60,160 nucleotides of DNA from Bacteroidales bacterium (GTDB taxonomy: Bacteria > Bacteroidota > Bacteroidia > Bacteroidales > F082), in the NCBI GenBank assembly GCA_023229245.1, contig JALNZU010000022.1, positions 1 to 60,160 on the forward strand. Reading direction: 5' to 3'. A program made the position numbers and the translations under genes. Below are positions 1 to 9,400 of the stretch, one piece after another. The notes under the pieces are model-generated. The model was not told the DNA's origin and made no database searches. It was given only the letters and a program-made list of their open reading frames with translations. Numbering within the stretch: position 1 is the first letter of the stretch; every line of letters begins with the position of its first letter.

Positions 1-30
1 TATTATTCAAATTACCTGATTTTCAAACCA

Positions 31-1302
31 ATGAACAAATTTACTATGAAGAAATATATATTTTTAATCTTATCCCTGACATTTTTGTTGACAAGCCATA
101 CCGCTTGGACAAATCCCATACATGATACTGTTGTGATGGGACCCGGGTATGAATCGGATGTTTTTTACAGCATGCAACAAGGTGTCATCAAAGTTGAACC
201 CCGAAATAACTGGGATCTGGGGTTTTATACCAATCGCTGGAGCGCCGGTATCATTATTAATGAAGGTACTGGTGTACAGTTGTTTACCTATCCTCATGGC
301 GATACCACTGCCTGGGATTCTATGGATTTTACAGATATGGACGAATGGCAGCCTATGCACAACTCGGATACGATCTGGGAAGATGGTGCTTTTAGCTACC
401 ATGCGCTTGGCCATCCCGACTATGGATGGGGAATATATAATATGATCACCCATGATGTGGTGGGTGATTCATTATTTGTGTTGCAGTTAGCTAATGGAAG
501 TTTCAAAAAACTATGGATGCAACAAAAAAACTCAACCCTCAACATATTCTATTTTAAATATGCCGATTTAGATGGCAACAACGAGGTAGAAGCTGTTTTG
601 GATGTAACACCGTATCAGGACAACCGTATGTTTATCTATTACGATCTACAGATGCAACAAGTTGTTGATCGGGAGCCTGATATCAACGAATGGGATTTGA
701 TGTGGAGCCGCTATGCCGCCATAGTTTACGACTTGGAAGGAAACCCTTCTTATTATATAGTAGTTGGGGTTTTGTCGAATTTAGAGGTAGGTGTATCCAA
801 ATTCTACCCTGTGGCACCCGACTTTAATGAATGGTTTACCAAAGATTTTGAAGAGTATATGACTCCTATTGGCCATGATTGGAAAGAGTTCGATATGAAT
901 CAGTTTGCATACGTCATCCCGGATTCATTGGCTTATTTCGTGCGTAGCCGCCAGGGTGATGTGTATAAGCTTGAGTTCGAATATTTCAGTGGCACAGCTA
1001 CTGGTCAAACCGGATTAGTAAAAGAGCTGATCTCTATGTCGGATGTGAAGGAACTCAGCCATTCATCGGTTATACGAATCTATCCCAATCCTGCCACAGA
1101 TCATGTTCTGATCGACCTAAGTCAGGTAGAATCTCCTGCGATGCTGCGGATTTATGAATTGTCGGGTAAACTAGTTGATCAGCAGTATCTGACTAAGGCA
1201 GTCAGCTTCAACTTACCATTGAACGGCTTTACTAAGGGTATGTATATCATTGAGATCGAGAGTGATAAAATGCTTGAACGTCAAAAGCTATTGATCAGAT
1301 AA
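31..1302 (+). CDS. HmuY-like protein with T9SS sorting domain
   Basis: Predicted secreted haem- or ligand-binding protein. Residues 1-27 form a signal peptide; a second ATG at 46 (MKKYIF) is an equally good start. The body (about 30-330) shows the HmuY pattern: WDLGFYTNRW near residue 61, a short strand-rich core, and near the end a PIGHDWKEF / FVRSRQGDVYKLEFEYF block typical of the family. Residues about 350-423 are a type A T9SS C-terminal domain (IYPNPATDHVLI ... GMYIIEIES). HmuY proteins are usually lipoproteins; this one lacks a lipobox and uses T9SS instead. The stop is 11 bases before the TonB-dependent receptor gene, so the two are probably co-transcribed. Resemblance to the other HmuY-like gene at 3610 is clear in the C-terminal block. 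The ligand is inferred from family and context only; the P. gingivalis haem histidines cannot be assigned by eye. Confidence 0.75.
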   Translation: MNKFTMKKYIFLILSLTFLLTSHTAWTNPIHDTVVMGPGYESDVFYSMQQGVIKVEPRNNWDLGFYTNRWSAGIIINEGTGVQLFTYPHGDTTAWDSMDFTDMDEWQPMHNSDTIWEDGAFSYHALGHPDYGWGIYNMITHDVVGDSLFVLQLANGSFKKLWMQQKNSTLNIFYFKYADLDGNNEVEAVLDVTPYQDNRMFIYYDLQMQQVVDREPDINEWDLMWSRYAAIVYDLEGNPSYYIVVGVLSNLEVGVSKFYPVAPDFNEWFTKDFEEYMTPIGHDWKEFDMNQFAYVIPDSLAYFVRSRQGDVYKLEFEYFSGTATGQTGLVKELISMSDVKELSHSSVIRIYPNPATDHVLIDLSQVESPAMLRIYELSGKLVDQQYLTKAVSFNLPLNGFTKGMYIIEIESDKMLERQKLLIR

Positions 1303-1313
1303 GCTAGTCTATC

Positions 1314-3545
1314 ATGCGATCCTTACAAGTTTTAATAGCTGTAGGGCTGCTCTCTTGCTGGACACAATTGCTTGGCCAGAGAGCAGGCATACAGCTTTTA
1401 GACGCACGGTCAAAAGAGCCGGTTGCTTTTGCCCATATTCAGTTGAGCAGCAGTAATGGCGATAGGCTTCAAACCCTTATAACCGATATGGATGGAAAGG
1501 CTGAGATTCAATTGGCAAATCCGGTTTTGTTTGCTGTTTCTGCCATAGGATATGAAGCGATACAAGATACGATCAAGCCGTCGGAAAAGAAAAAAGTATT
1601 GCTACAGCCATTGTCATATACTATAGATGAGGTGGTTGTAACAGGCCAATATACGCCACAGCCTGTTGACAAATCTATTTTCAGGGTGAAGGTGATAGGC
1701 GCTGGAACTATCAGTCAGAAAGCCTCGAATAATTTAGGTGATCTCATGTCGGGTGAGCTGAACATACGTACCTCTTTTGATGGGGCCTTAGGTTCGCGCA
1801 TTACTTTACAAGGCTTGGGCGGTGAGCATATCAAGTTTTTAGTGGACGGTGTTCCATTGATAGGCCGTATGAATGGAAATATTGACCTGGGTCAGCTGAA
1901 CCTGCATCATGTGAAGCAAATAGAAGTGATTGAAGGTCCTATGTCGGTTATTTATGGTAGCAATGCGTTGGCTGGTGTCATCAATATCATCACTCGTGAT
2001 TACGATCAGACGCGATATACTGCGCAAGCTACCTCTTACCTTGAGTCGGTAGGAGTGTATAATTTCACTGCCGGACTATCGGCAAGTAAAGGTCGTTGGT
2101 CGGGTACGGCAGGAGCTATGCGCAACTTTTTCGATGGCTACAGCCTTTTTGACACTATCCGAAGCAAACAATGGAAACCCAAGCGGCAATATAGCGGCGA
2201 AGCCGGATTAGCATATAGAACGCCCTCCTTGCATATGCGCATGAACCTTTCTTATTTCAACGAGATGCTAAAAGATAATGGGAATCTGTTAAAACCTTAT
2301 TTTGAAACCGCATTCGACAGCGATTTCATTACTAACCGCTTGACTTCCAGAATAGATTTGACAAGCCGGCTACGTAATAACCGGTATCTGACCGCCTTAG
2401 CATCGTATTCTTATTACAACCGGGTGAAGAATACCTGGTTTGTGGATTTGACGACCTTAGATAAGAACCTGACGGCTAATGTGTTTGATCAGGATACCTC
2501 GTATTTTGGTCAGTATCTTGTTCGTGCCGAATACAGCAAGAGTGCATCGGACCAGCCGTTTAACTATCAGATGGGATTAGACTTAACCTATGAGACCGGA
2601 TATGGCCGCCGTATTTTAGATCAGTGGCAGGCTATAGGCGATTATGCCGGGTTTCTGAGTGTGAAATGGCAGCCGGGTTCCCGTTTTTTACTTCAACCAG
2701 GATTGCGTTATGGCTTCAACACACGCTATCAGGCACCTTTGGTATATTCTCTGAACCTAAAATATGAACTGTTTGAATCAATGAGTATCAGAGGGTCGTA
2801 TGCCAAAGGGTTCAGGGCACCTTCACTCAAAGAGCTGTATCTGGAGTTTGTGGATGTGAACCATAACATACGCGGGAACGAAGATCTACAAGCCGAGAGC
2901 TCACAGAATATCAATATGGCCTTGGTGTATCAGCTATATAAGCAAACACATGATCTCAGTATTGAACTGAATACCTTTTATAATGCGATTACCAACAGCA
3001 TCACTCTGGCAGCAATTGACCCAGAGACGGCATTATATACTTATGTGAATCTCGACCAGATGATCACTCAGGGATATCAGCTTCAATGGACGGCTAAGCT
3101 GTTCCCATGGATAGAACTGAAGACCGGTATTGGTCAGACAGGAAGAAAGCAGAGCCAGCAGGATGCCCCTGAGGTGGATATGGTGTATAGTACCGATGTG
3201 TTGGCTACTGTTAATTATCGCTGGCAGAAACCGAAAATTCAGGTTGGATTATTTTATAAATACAATGGAAAATATCCGGAAGTGTTTGTAGATCAGGATG
3301 GGACGATCCTGCGGTATATGATGCAGCCATATCATATTATGGATGTGTCGGTAAGCCGCTCGTTTTATGGTAACAGGCTTCAGCTTCAGGCCGGTGCGAA
3401 AAACCTGTTTGATAACACCAATATTCTTATCTCTGGCGACAGGGGAGGAGGCACAGCACATAGTGTCAGTGAAGGCTCCTCGCCGGTTGGATGGGGACGT
3501 ACGTATTTTGTCAAACTGACTTTTAACCTGTATCAGACAAAGTGA
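1314..3545 (+). CDS. TonB-dependent outer membrane receptor (HmuR-like context)
   Basis: Outer membrane beta-barrel that imports a ligand using TonB energy. Signal peptide at residues 1-21, a carboxypeptidase-regulatory-like domain at about 24-98, then a plug (about 105-225, with VDGVPL and IEVIEGPMSVIYGSNALAGVINIITRD split over the usual plug motifs) and a 22-strand-type barrel to the C-terminus, which ends in aromatic residues (FVKLTFNLYQTK). Length 743 fits this class. It sits between two HmuY-like genes, 11 bases after the first and 64 before the second. In Bacteroidota hmuY-hmuR pairs take up haem; that this receptor handles haem is inference from context. Confidence 0.88.
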   Translation: MRSLQVLIAVGLLSCWTQLLGQRAGIQLLDARSKEPVAFAHIQLSSSNGDRLQTLITDMDGKAEIQLANPVLFAVSAIGYEAIQDTIKPSEKKKVLLQPLSYTIDEVVVTGQYTPQPVDKSIFRVKVIGAGTISQKASNNLGDLMSGELNIRTSFDGALGSRITLQGLGGEHIKFLVDGVPLIGRMNGNIDLGQLNLHHVKQIEVIEGPMSVIYGSNALAGVINIITRDYDQTRYTAQATSYLESVGVYNFTAGLSASKGRWSGTAGAMRNFFDGYSLFDTIRSKQWKPKRQYSGEAGLAYRTPSLHMRMNLSYFNEMLKDNGNLLKPYFETAFDSDFITNRLTSRIDLTSRLRNNRYLTALASYSYYNRVKNTWFVDLTTLDKNLTANVFDQDTSYFGQYLVRAEYSKSASDQPFNYQMGLDLTYETGYGRRILDQWQAIGDYAGFLSVKWQPGSRFLLQPGLRYGFNTRYQAPLVYSLNLKYELFESMSIRGSYAKGFRAPSLKELYLEFVDVNHNIRGNEDLQAESSQNINMALVYQLYKQTHDLSIELNTFYNAITNSITLAAIDPETALYTYVNLDQMITQGYQLQWTAKLFPWIELKTGIGQTGRKQSQQDAPEVDMVYSTDVLATVNYRWQKPKIQVGLFYKYNGKYPEVFVDQDGTILRYMMQPYHIMDVSVSRSFYGNRLQLQAGAKNLFDNTNILISGDRGGGTAHSVSEGSSPVGWGRTYFVKLTFNLYQTK

Positions 3546-3609
3546 TGAAATGGATACGCAACTTTAAACCTGTTTTATTTTTTAAGGTATGACCAAAAAT
3601 TTTAGACCG

Positions 3610-4620
3610 ATGAAGCAGATTTTTATAGCTATGGTCGCAATGGTGCTGCTGCTTAGTTCGTGTTTCAAAGAAGACGAACGAATTTTGCCTGCTCCAAGAG
3701 GCGGAAAAGTGACACAAACTATTGAATTGACCCAATCATATAAGTATCAGGTGTATTACAGCCTTGAAGACAGCGCAGTAGTAGGTACGGTAGAAAAGAA
3801 AAGTTTTGATCTGATGTTTCAGGCTGATGAATATGGCTCACTCATACTGCTGAATACCGCCAATTTTATGATGGCTGCCCTCACAGGAACTGACAGCTTT
3901 GATGAGGTAAGCAGTCCAGCCGGACTTGAAATGCAGTTTGACCCCTCAGACGGTAATCTGAACGAAACAGCTTTACGAAACTGGATCACCGTTAACCAGT
4001 CTGATACCATATACTCATCTGAGGTATATGTCATCCATAGAGGATATGATGAGTTAGGAAATAATTTAGGCTATAGGAAGATTATCTTCGACAGTTTAAA
4101 AGCCGATCGCTATTATTTTCGCTATGCCATGCTGAATAGTACGGAATACACTTCCGCTATGGTACTCAAGCAGCCGGAGAAAAATTTTTCATACTATTCG
4201 TTTGACAGTCAGGAGCAGGTGTTTCCCGAACCGGATAAATCTTCTTACGACTTGCTGTTCACACAATATACTACCTTGCTGTTTACTAATATTGGTGAGC
4301 CGTACCCATATCTTGTTACCGGTGCTTTGCTCAACCGAATAGATACTGAATGTGTGAGGGATACGAGTCTGGTCTTTGATGAAGTGACACTTGAAGATGT
4401 GATAAACCGTTCCTACTCAACAAATTTAGACGAGATAGGTTACGACTGGAAAGAGGTGGAAGGTGATGTGAACAGTGGGGCAGTGGTGTATGAAGTCAAA
4501 CCGGAATACACTTATTTGGTGCGTAATCAGCATGGATTCTATTTTAAGCTACGGTTTATAAGCTATTATAATAAGGTGGGGGAGAAAGGCTATCCGACTT
4601 TTGAGTTTCAACGGTTATAA
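3610..4620 (+). CDS. HmuY-like lipoprotein
   Basis: Predicted surface lipoprotein that hands a ligand to the neighbouring receptor. From the ATG at 3610 the protein begins MKQIFIAMVAMVLLLSSC, a classic lipobox with lipidated Cys18; an in-frame ATG at 3589 would add seven residues before the signal peptide and is less likely. The body has the HmuY pattern: a tyrosine-rich early strand (YKYQVYYSLEDS), KSFDLMFQ, and the C-terminal block GYDWKEVEG / YLVRNQHGFYFKLRFISYYN, which matches the same block of the protein at 31-1302. It has no T9SS domain. Thus the cluster holds two paralogous ligand-binding proteins with different export routes. The haem assignment is by family only. Confidence 0.75.
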   Translation: MKQIFIAMVAMVLLLSSCFKEDERILPAPRGGKVTQTIELTQSYKYQVYYSLEDSAVVGTVEKKSFDLMFQADEYGSLILLNTANFMMAALTGTDSFDEVSSPAGLEMQFDPSDGNLNETALRNWITVNQSDTIYSSEVYVIHRGYDELGNNLGYRKIIFDSLKADRYYFRYAMLNSTEYTSAMVLKQPEKNFSYYSFDSQEQVFPEPDKSSYDLLFTQYTTLLFTNIGEPYPYLVTGALLNRIDTECVRDTSLVFDEVTLEDVINRSYSTNLDEIGYDWKEVEGDVNSGAVVYEVKPEYTYLVRNQHGFYFKLRFISYYNKVGEKGYPTFEFQRL

Positions 4621-4685
4621 GCCGCTCAATTGACTTATCATACGCTATAGTTCATCTTTGGATACTAGCTTAGTCAGTGATGTCT

Positions 4686-5261
4686 TTATGGGATTTTATT
4701 TCTAAGAGTCACCATCAGCTCTTCCAATGATTCGTACATCTCTACCTCATATTTCTCACATACTATATCCACATTCCCTTTCCTCCAATATCCTTCGGGA
4801 CACACAACCATCAGCTTGTCTGTTCTGGCATAAAGCCCAAGCTCCAATAAACTGATCGGGCTCTGTGATTCGGGCAAAAAGTACATAATGATATTATCTG
4901 CTTGTTCTAATGCCTCTAATTCCCATGCTACCTGTGTCCTGAAATCAGGATCTGTGCTGACAGCTTTCCAGTCATTCTGCCAGTCATCTCTTCTGGGATT
5001 CAACACTATCACATTTTTATCCGATAACTGACGTTCAACCTGTGCCTGCCAGTTTTCCGCCTTCCCCATATCAATACTTCCGCCTAAGAAAATTTTTATT
5101 CTGTTATCCGACAACGGTATGGCTTCAGGCGACTTGATAAGTGTCGCCTGTTGTGCCCATAAATTAGTTGAACCCAACCCTAAAAGGAGGATACACAACC
5201 ATGATCTGCAAATAGATAAGCTGTTGTTATACGTACAATCGGATAGGTTAAAGCTTTTCAT
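4686..5261 (-). CDS. Exported nucleoside 2-deoxyribosyltransferase-like protein
   Basis: The domain at about residues 54-190 matches the nucleoside 2-deoxyribosyltransferase-like family (PF15891 type): IKIFLGGSIDMGKAENWQ, NPRRDDW, a WELEALEQADNIIMYF stretch, SPISLLELGLYA with the expected Glu, and VVCPEGYWRKGNVDIVCEKY. The family normally transfers deoxyribosyl groups between bases or cleaves nucleosides in the cytoplasm. Here residues 1-37 are a long n-region, a hydrophobic core (WLCILLLGLGSTNL) and a WAQ/Q signal-peptidase-like site, and there is no other Met before the domain. The gene is convergent with the HmuY cluster and divergent from lgt. Domain assignment is firm; export is a prediction and the substrate is unknown. 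Confidence 0.75.
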   Translation of the reverse strand: MKSFNLSDCTYNNSLSICRSWLCILLLGLGSTNLWAQQATLIKSPEAIPLSDNRIKIFLGGSIDMGKAENWQAQVERQLSDKNVIVLNPRRDDWQNDWKAVSTDPDFRTQVAWELEALEQADNIIMYFLPESQSPISLLELGLYARTDKLMVVCPEGYWRKGNVDIVCEKYEVEMYESLEELMVTLRNKIP

Positions 5262-5360
5262 GACAAATAATTTGAACGAACTGTTTAAAACTTACTGCAA
5301 ATATTAAATTTTTTGTTCAGTGGTTAGTATAAAAGTTATACTATCTATTTGTTTCTATAG

Positions 5361-5368
5361 TAGTTTTG
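5361..5368 (+). promoter_or_regulatory. -7 box upstream of lgt
   Basis: TAGTTTTG fits the Bacteroidota -7 consensus TANNTTTG and would start transcription about 40 bases before the lgt ATG. No TTG sits 17-23 bases upstream, so the call rests on one element. Confidence 0.35.
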
Positions 5369-5416
5369 TTGGGTCATGGGCAAAAATTTCATGTACATTT
5401 GCAGAAAAAGCCGGCT

Positions 5417-6250
5417 ATGCTTCTTCATATTATCTGGGATGTTTCTCCCGTTATCTTTCATTTTCCCGATTGGCTCCCGCTACTAAGTGGTCATGAGGTT
5501 CGGTGGTATGGGTTGCTGTTTGCAGCCTCATTTGTAGTAGGCTATATCATTATGCAGCGTGTGTTTAAGCGCGAAAACATTTCACAGGATGTATTGGATG
5601 TGCTCTCTACTTATATGCTTTTAGCTACTATCATAGGGGCCAGATTAGGGCACTGCCTGTTTTATGAGCCTGACTATTATTTGGCGCATCCTATAGAGAT
5701 ACTCAAAGTGTGGGAAGGCGGATTAGCAAGTCATGGAGCTGCAATAGGGATCATTCTGGCATTGTATTTCTTTTCAAGGAAATATAAAAAACCACTTATC
5801 TGGATATTAGACCGGATAGTGATAGTAGTAGCTTTGGCAGGGTTTTTTATCCGTACAGGTAACCTGATGAATTCAGAAATATTCGGTCATATAACCCAGC
5901 TTCCCTGGGGATTTCAGTTTGTACGCTATTACAATCCCGATCTGAATACCGATCCAAGGCATCCTACACAGATTTATGAAGGGTTAGTGTATTTGGGTAC
6001 ATTCCTCTTTTTGATGCATAGCTATTTCAAGGCAAAGAAAGCTGAAACGCAACCAGCTTATATGTTTAGCTGGTTTTTGATATTGGTGTTTGGATTCAGA
6101 TTCCTGATCGAGTTCCTCAAAGAACCACAGGTTGGCTTCGAATCTGCTATGACACTGAATATGGGGCAATGGCTGAGCATTCCGTTTGTGATAACCGGTA
6201 TCATTCTTTTGATCAATAGCTATTCAAAAAGGAAAACTGTAAAAAGGTAA
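5417..6250 (+). CDS. lgt: Prolipoprotein diacylglyceryl transferase
   Basis: Inner membrane enzyme that moves diacylglycerol from phosphatidylglycerol to the lipobox Cys of prolipoproteins, the first step of lipoprotein maturation. The 277-residue product from the ATG at 5417 has about seven hydrophobic helices, the N-terminal HEVRWYGLLFAASF motif, ATIIGARLGHCLFYE, GGLASHGAAIG, the signature segment GNLMNSEIFG with the conserved Asn/Glu, and RHPTQIYE near residue 190. Translation could run upstream from a TTG at 5366, but those codons show no family match and overlap the promoter box. Lipoproteins made in this window (3610, 12582, 43931) would be its substrates. Confidence 0.95.
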   Translation: MLLHIIWDVSPVIFHFPDWLPLLSGHEVRWYGLLFAASFVVGYIIMQRVFKRENISQDVLDVLSTYMLLATIIGARLGHCLFYEPDYYLAHPIEILKVWEGGLASHGAAIGIILALYFFSRKYKKPLIWILDRIVIVVALAGFFIRTGNLMNSEIFGHITQLPWGFQFVRYYNPDLNTDPRHPTQIYEGLVYLGTFLFLMHSYFKAKKAETQPAYMFSWFLILVFGFRFLIEFLKEPQVGFESAMTLNMGQWLSIPFVITGIILLINSYSKRKTVKR

Positions 6251-6374
6251 TACAGCTTTTAGTAAAATATGTGTCATCCGAAATCTGTAAATCTGCATTA
6301 CATAAAGTGTCGTCCTTCTTGAGAAAAAAAATCCTTTAGCCCGACTAATGACAGTGGCTGAAAATATAATTATT

Positions 6375-6382
6375 TATATTTG
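6375..6382 (+). promoter_or_regulatory. -7 box upstream of hybrid kinase
   Basis: TATATTTG matches TANNTTTG and lies 51 bases before the ATG at 6434. No matching TTG is present at the usual distance. Confidence 0.35.
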
Positions 6383-6433
6383 TGTGTAAATTGAATTATC
6401 TGATCTTTCAGATAATGTTAAACACTATAGTTC

Positions 6434-9400
6434 ATGCCGTTGAAAGCTATTCGTAACCCTAAAAACTATCTGCTGCTGTGGATTATAGTTTTAGTTATTT
6501 TCTCAGGATTTTTATTCTGGGCAGTCCGATGGTATCTGCACAGCCAAAAACAGCAAACAATACATAGCCTGACAGATATCAGTTATAATCTGTCTAATGC
6601 CGTTACTGAAAACTTTATTAATGATATGATGGAAACGCAGTATGATGCTTCTGATCTGCGTTATAGAAATTATATCAATCAGCTCATGCTTTATCAGAGC
6701 CATTTACAATGTGAAAATATTTTTGTGTTGGCAGTAGAAAACCATCAGGTTCGCATTGCATTAGCTACTACTCCAGAGCTGATGGACTATGAGATTGGGA
6801 ATATCTATCTCGATGAGGGCCAGATATTTGATGCCTCAAGCCAGATACAGCTACCTGTAGTATCCAAACCTTATTTTATTGACGAATTGCAAGTGATAAC
6901 AGTACTCACACCTATCAAGTTATCGCTGGATAATGCGATGGAGTTATATATTGGTGTTGATTTTCAGGCAAGCAGGTTTACAAAACAACTAAATAAAGGT
7001 AAGACACAGGCTGTCATATTGATCAGTATTTTTCTGCTAATCAATATGTTTTTTATTGCCCTGATTTATTGGCGTGATAATCAGTCGGTTGATATTGGAA
7101 CTAAGCTGAGGCATATCGAATCAGTAGCTATCTTACTTAACTTTTCTTTGTTCTTGTTTATTGCCGTCAGAATTACCGATCGTATTGATGCCATTGAGAG
7201 ACAGACCTCTTTCAGGAATGTGGCGCTGCCTGTTCAACAGAATTTACATAGCGCACTAAGCGAATTGAAGAAAAACTTAGCTACGGTGGTATCCTTTATC
7301 CAGAACAGTGAAAGTGTTGAACCCGAGGAGTTTGAGAGTTTTACTCAATCTCTTTTTGGGACAGATCTGTTGGAGACTTTATTATATTATCAATCAGTTG
7401 ACGAAGAAGACGAAAGACAAATAGAGCATACGTTACCAACTATCAGGCTGCAACATCGGCCATTTTATTTAGCTAACCAGTATAATCCTAAGCAGCACAT
7501 ATCTGTTGCCCAGTTTGTGAAAGACCACAATAAAGCTATTCAGCGTGTTCAGCTCAGTGCGTTTCTCTCGGGTAAGCCATCAGCAAGCAGGCTTTTAAAC
7601 GATAGAAATGACACTCTAACAGAAAACCTCATCCTTGTAGCCCTTCCGTTTTATAAATGGGATAAGGCAGAAGACCATCTCAAGACATATGAGTTGGATG
7701 GGGTTTTACTTGCTGTGGTCAATCCCCAGTATATCTTGAAAACAGTGTTCTCAAAATCATACTTTGCTCATGATATTATTGCCCTTGCTTTGGTTGAGCT
7801 ACTTAGTGATACCCATAGTGAGTATCTGACCGGCCTGCCCGAAGCCCATCTTCAACACGTCGGACAAGATATTGGATTGACACATCTTAACGGGCTTTCT
7901 TCAAAAAATGTGTTACCTCTATTTTTGTTTAATAAAACCTATCTGATCGTTGCCCATACCATTAGAGCTGAAGTGGGATACTTTAAAAATATCCGGTTGA
8001 TAACTATACTAGTGTTTGGTGTGTTAGCTGTTGTCGCAATTTTCTTTGTGGTAGCTTTTCTGAAAAATCGTTGGGCTTCTTTAGAACTTTTAGTGGCTAA
8101 TCAAACATTAGCTTTGCGACAGCGCCTGACTGATATGAGCTATCTTAAAAAGATTTCTGATGAGCGGCATCAGCAGCATAGCATAGAATCGTTTTTGACA
8201 GTCATCATAAGGATATTGCGTGAAGTGTTTCCATCAACAGAGTCGAAGTTTGTGTCTTTGCGATTGAATGATGTAGAATATGGCGAATCAATTAGTGAAT
8301 CGCCTGATAGCACTCAGATCAGTGCGAAGATCAGCGGCGGTGAGGCTGGTAATGGTCAAATATGCGTTGTTAGCAGAGAAGCTGATCCGTTTATTGAGGA
8401 AAATCAAGAGTTCATAAACCAAATTGCTGTCAGCGTATCCTCCTGGCTTAGCCATGAACGTGTGCTGCACCAGCTACGCGAAAGTGAAGAAAGATTTCAT
8501 GCCCTGATCGAAAATGCATTTGATGGAATTTATTTGGTTGAAGGAACCCAGTTCGTATATGCCAATAAATCATTCCTCAATATGTTAGGCTATAGCAAAG
8601 AAGAACTGTTGTCAGACACTTTTAGTATGGATGTACTATTGACCGACAAAAGCAAGGAAATTGTTGAGAGGAGAAGAATAGCCCGAGCACAAAACAAAGA
8701 AATCCCTGCCCGTTACGAATTTCAACAGCGAACCAAAACAGGCACTATACAAGATGTTGAAGTCAGTACGTTAGCCCTTACATTAGGAGGGAAAAAGGTG
8801 ATCATGGGTATCATACGTGATATGACCGAGAAGAATCAAACCCAGCTTAAACTCATCGAAAGTGAAGAGTTGCTTCAACAACAAAACGAAGAACTACGGG
8901 TGATGAACAATGAGCTTACCCTGAGTAATGAGCAGGTGCGAAAGATGAACCACGAACTGATCATCGCTAAGAAAAAAGCTGAAGCAAGCGATCAGATCAA
9001 GACACAGTTCCTGAATAATATATCCCATGAAGTAAGAACACCTCTGAATGGAATAGTTGGAGCTGCAAGCTTGTTGGGTGACAGCCATTCAGCCGATGAA
9101 GAAATACGGGAACTGACATCTATAATTAACCAGAGTACCAGACGATTGCTGCAAACTATTACACAATATGTGGATATTGCACTGCTACATTCGGATGAGA
9201 TGAAAAGACATGATGAAACATTCGATATCAGTGAAATAGTAAGTAAATTAGTAAACGATTATACCTCAGAAGCAATCAGCAAGCAGCTCAGGTTGAATGT
9301 GAATATCAGCCTGAAAAAACGCGAGAGAAAGATCACAACCGATAAAGAGTTGGTAGAAAAAATATTAGTTCATCTGTTAGATAATGCCGTTAAGTTCACC

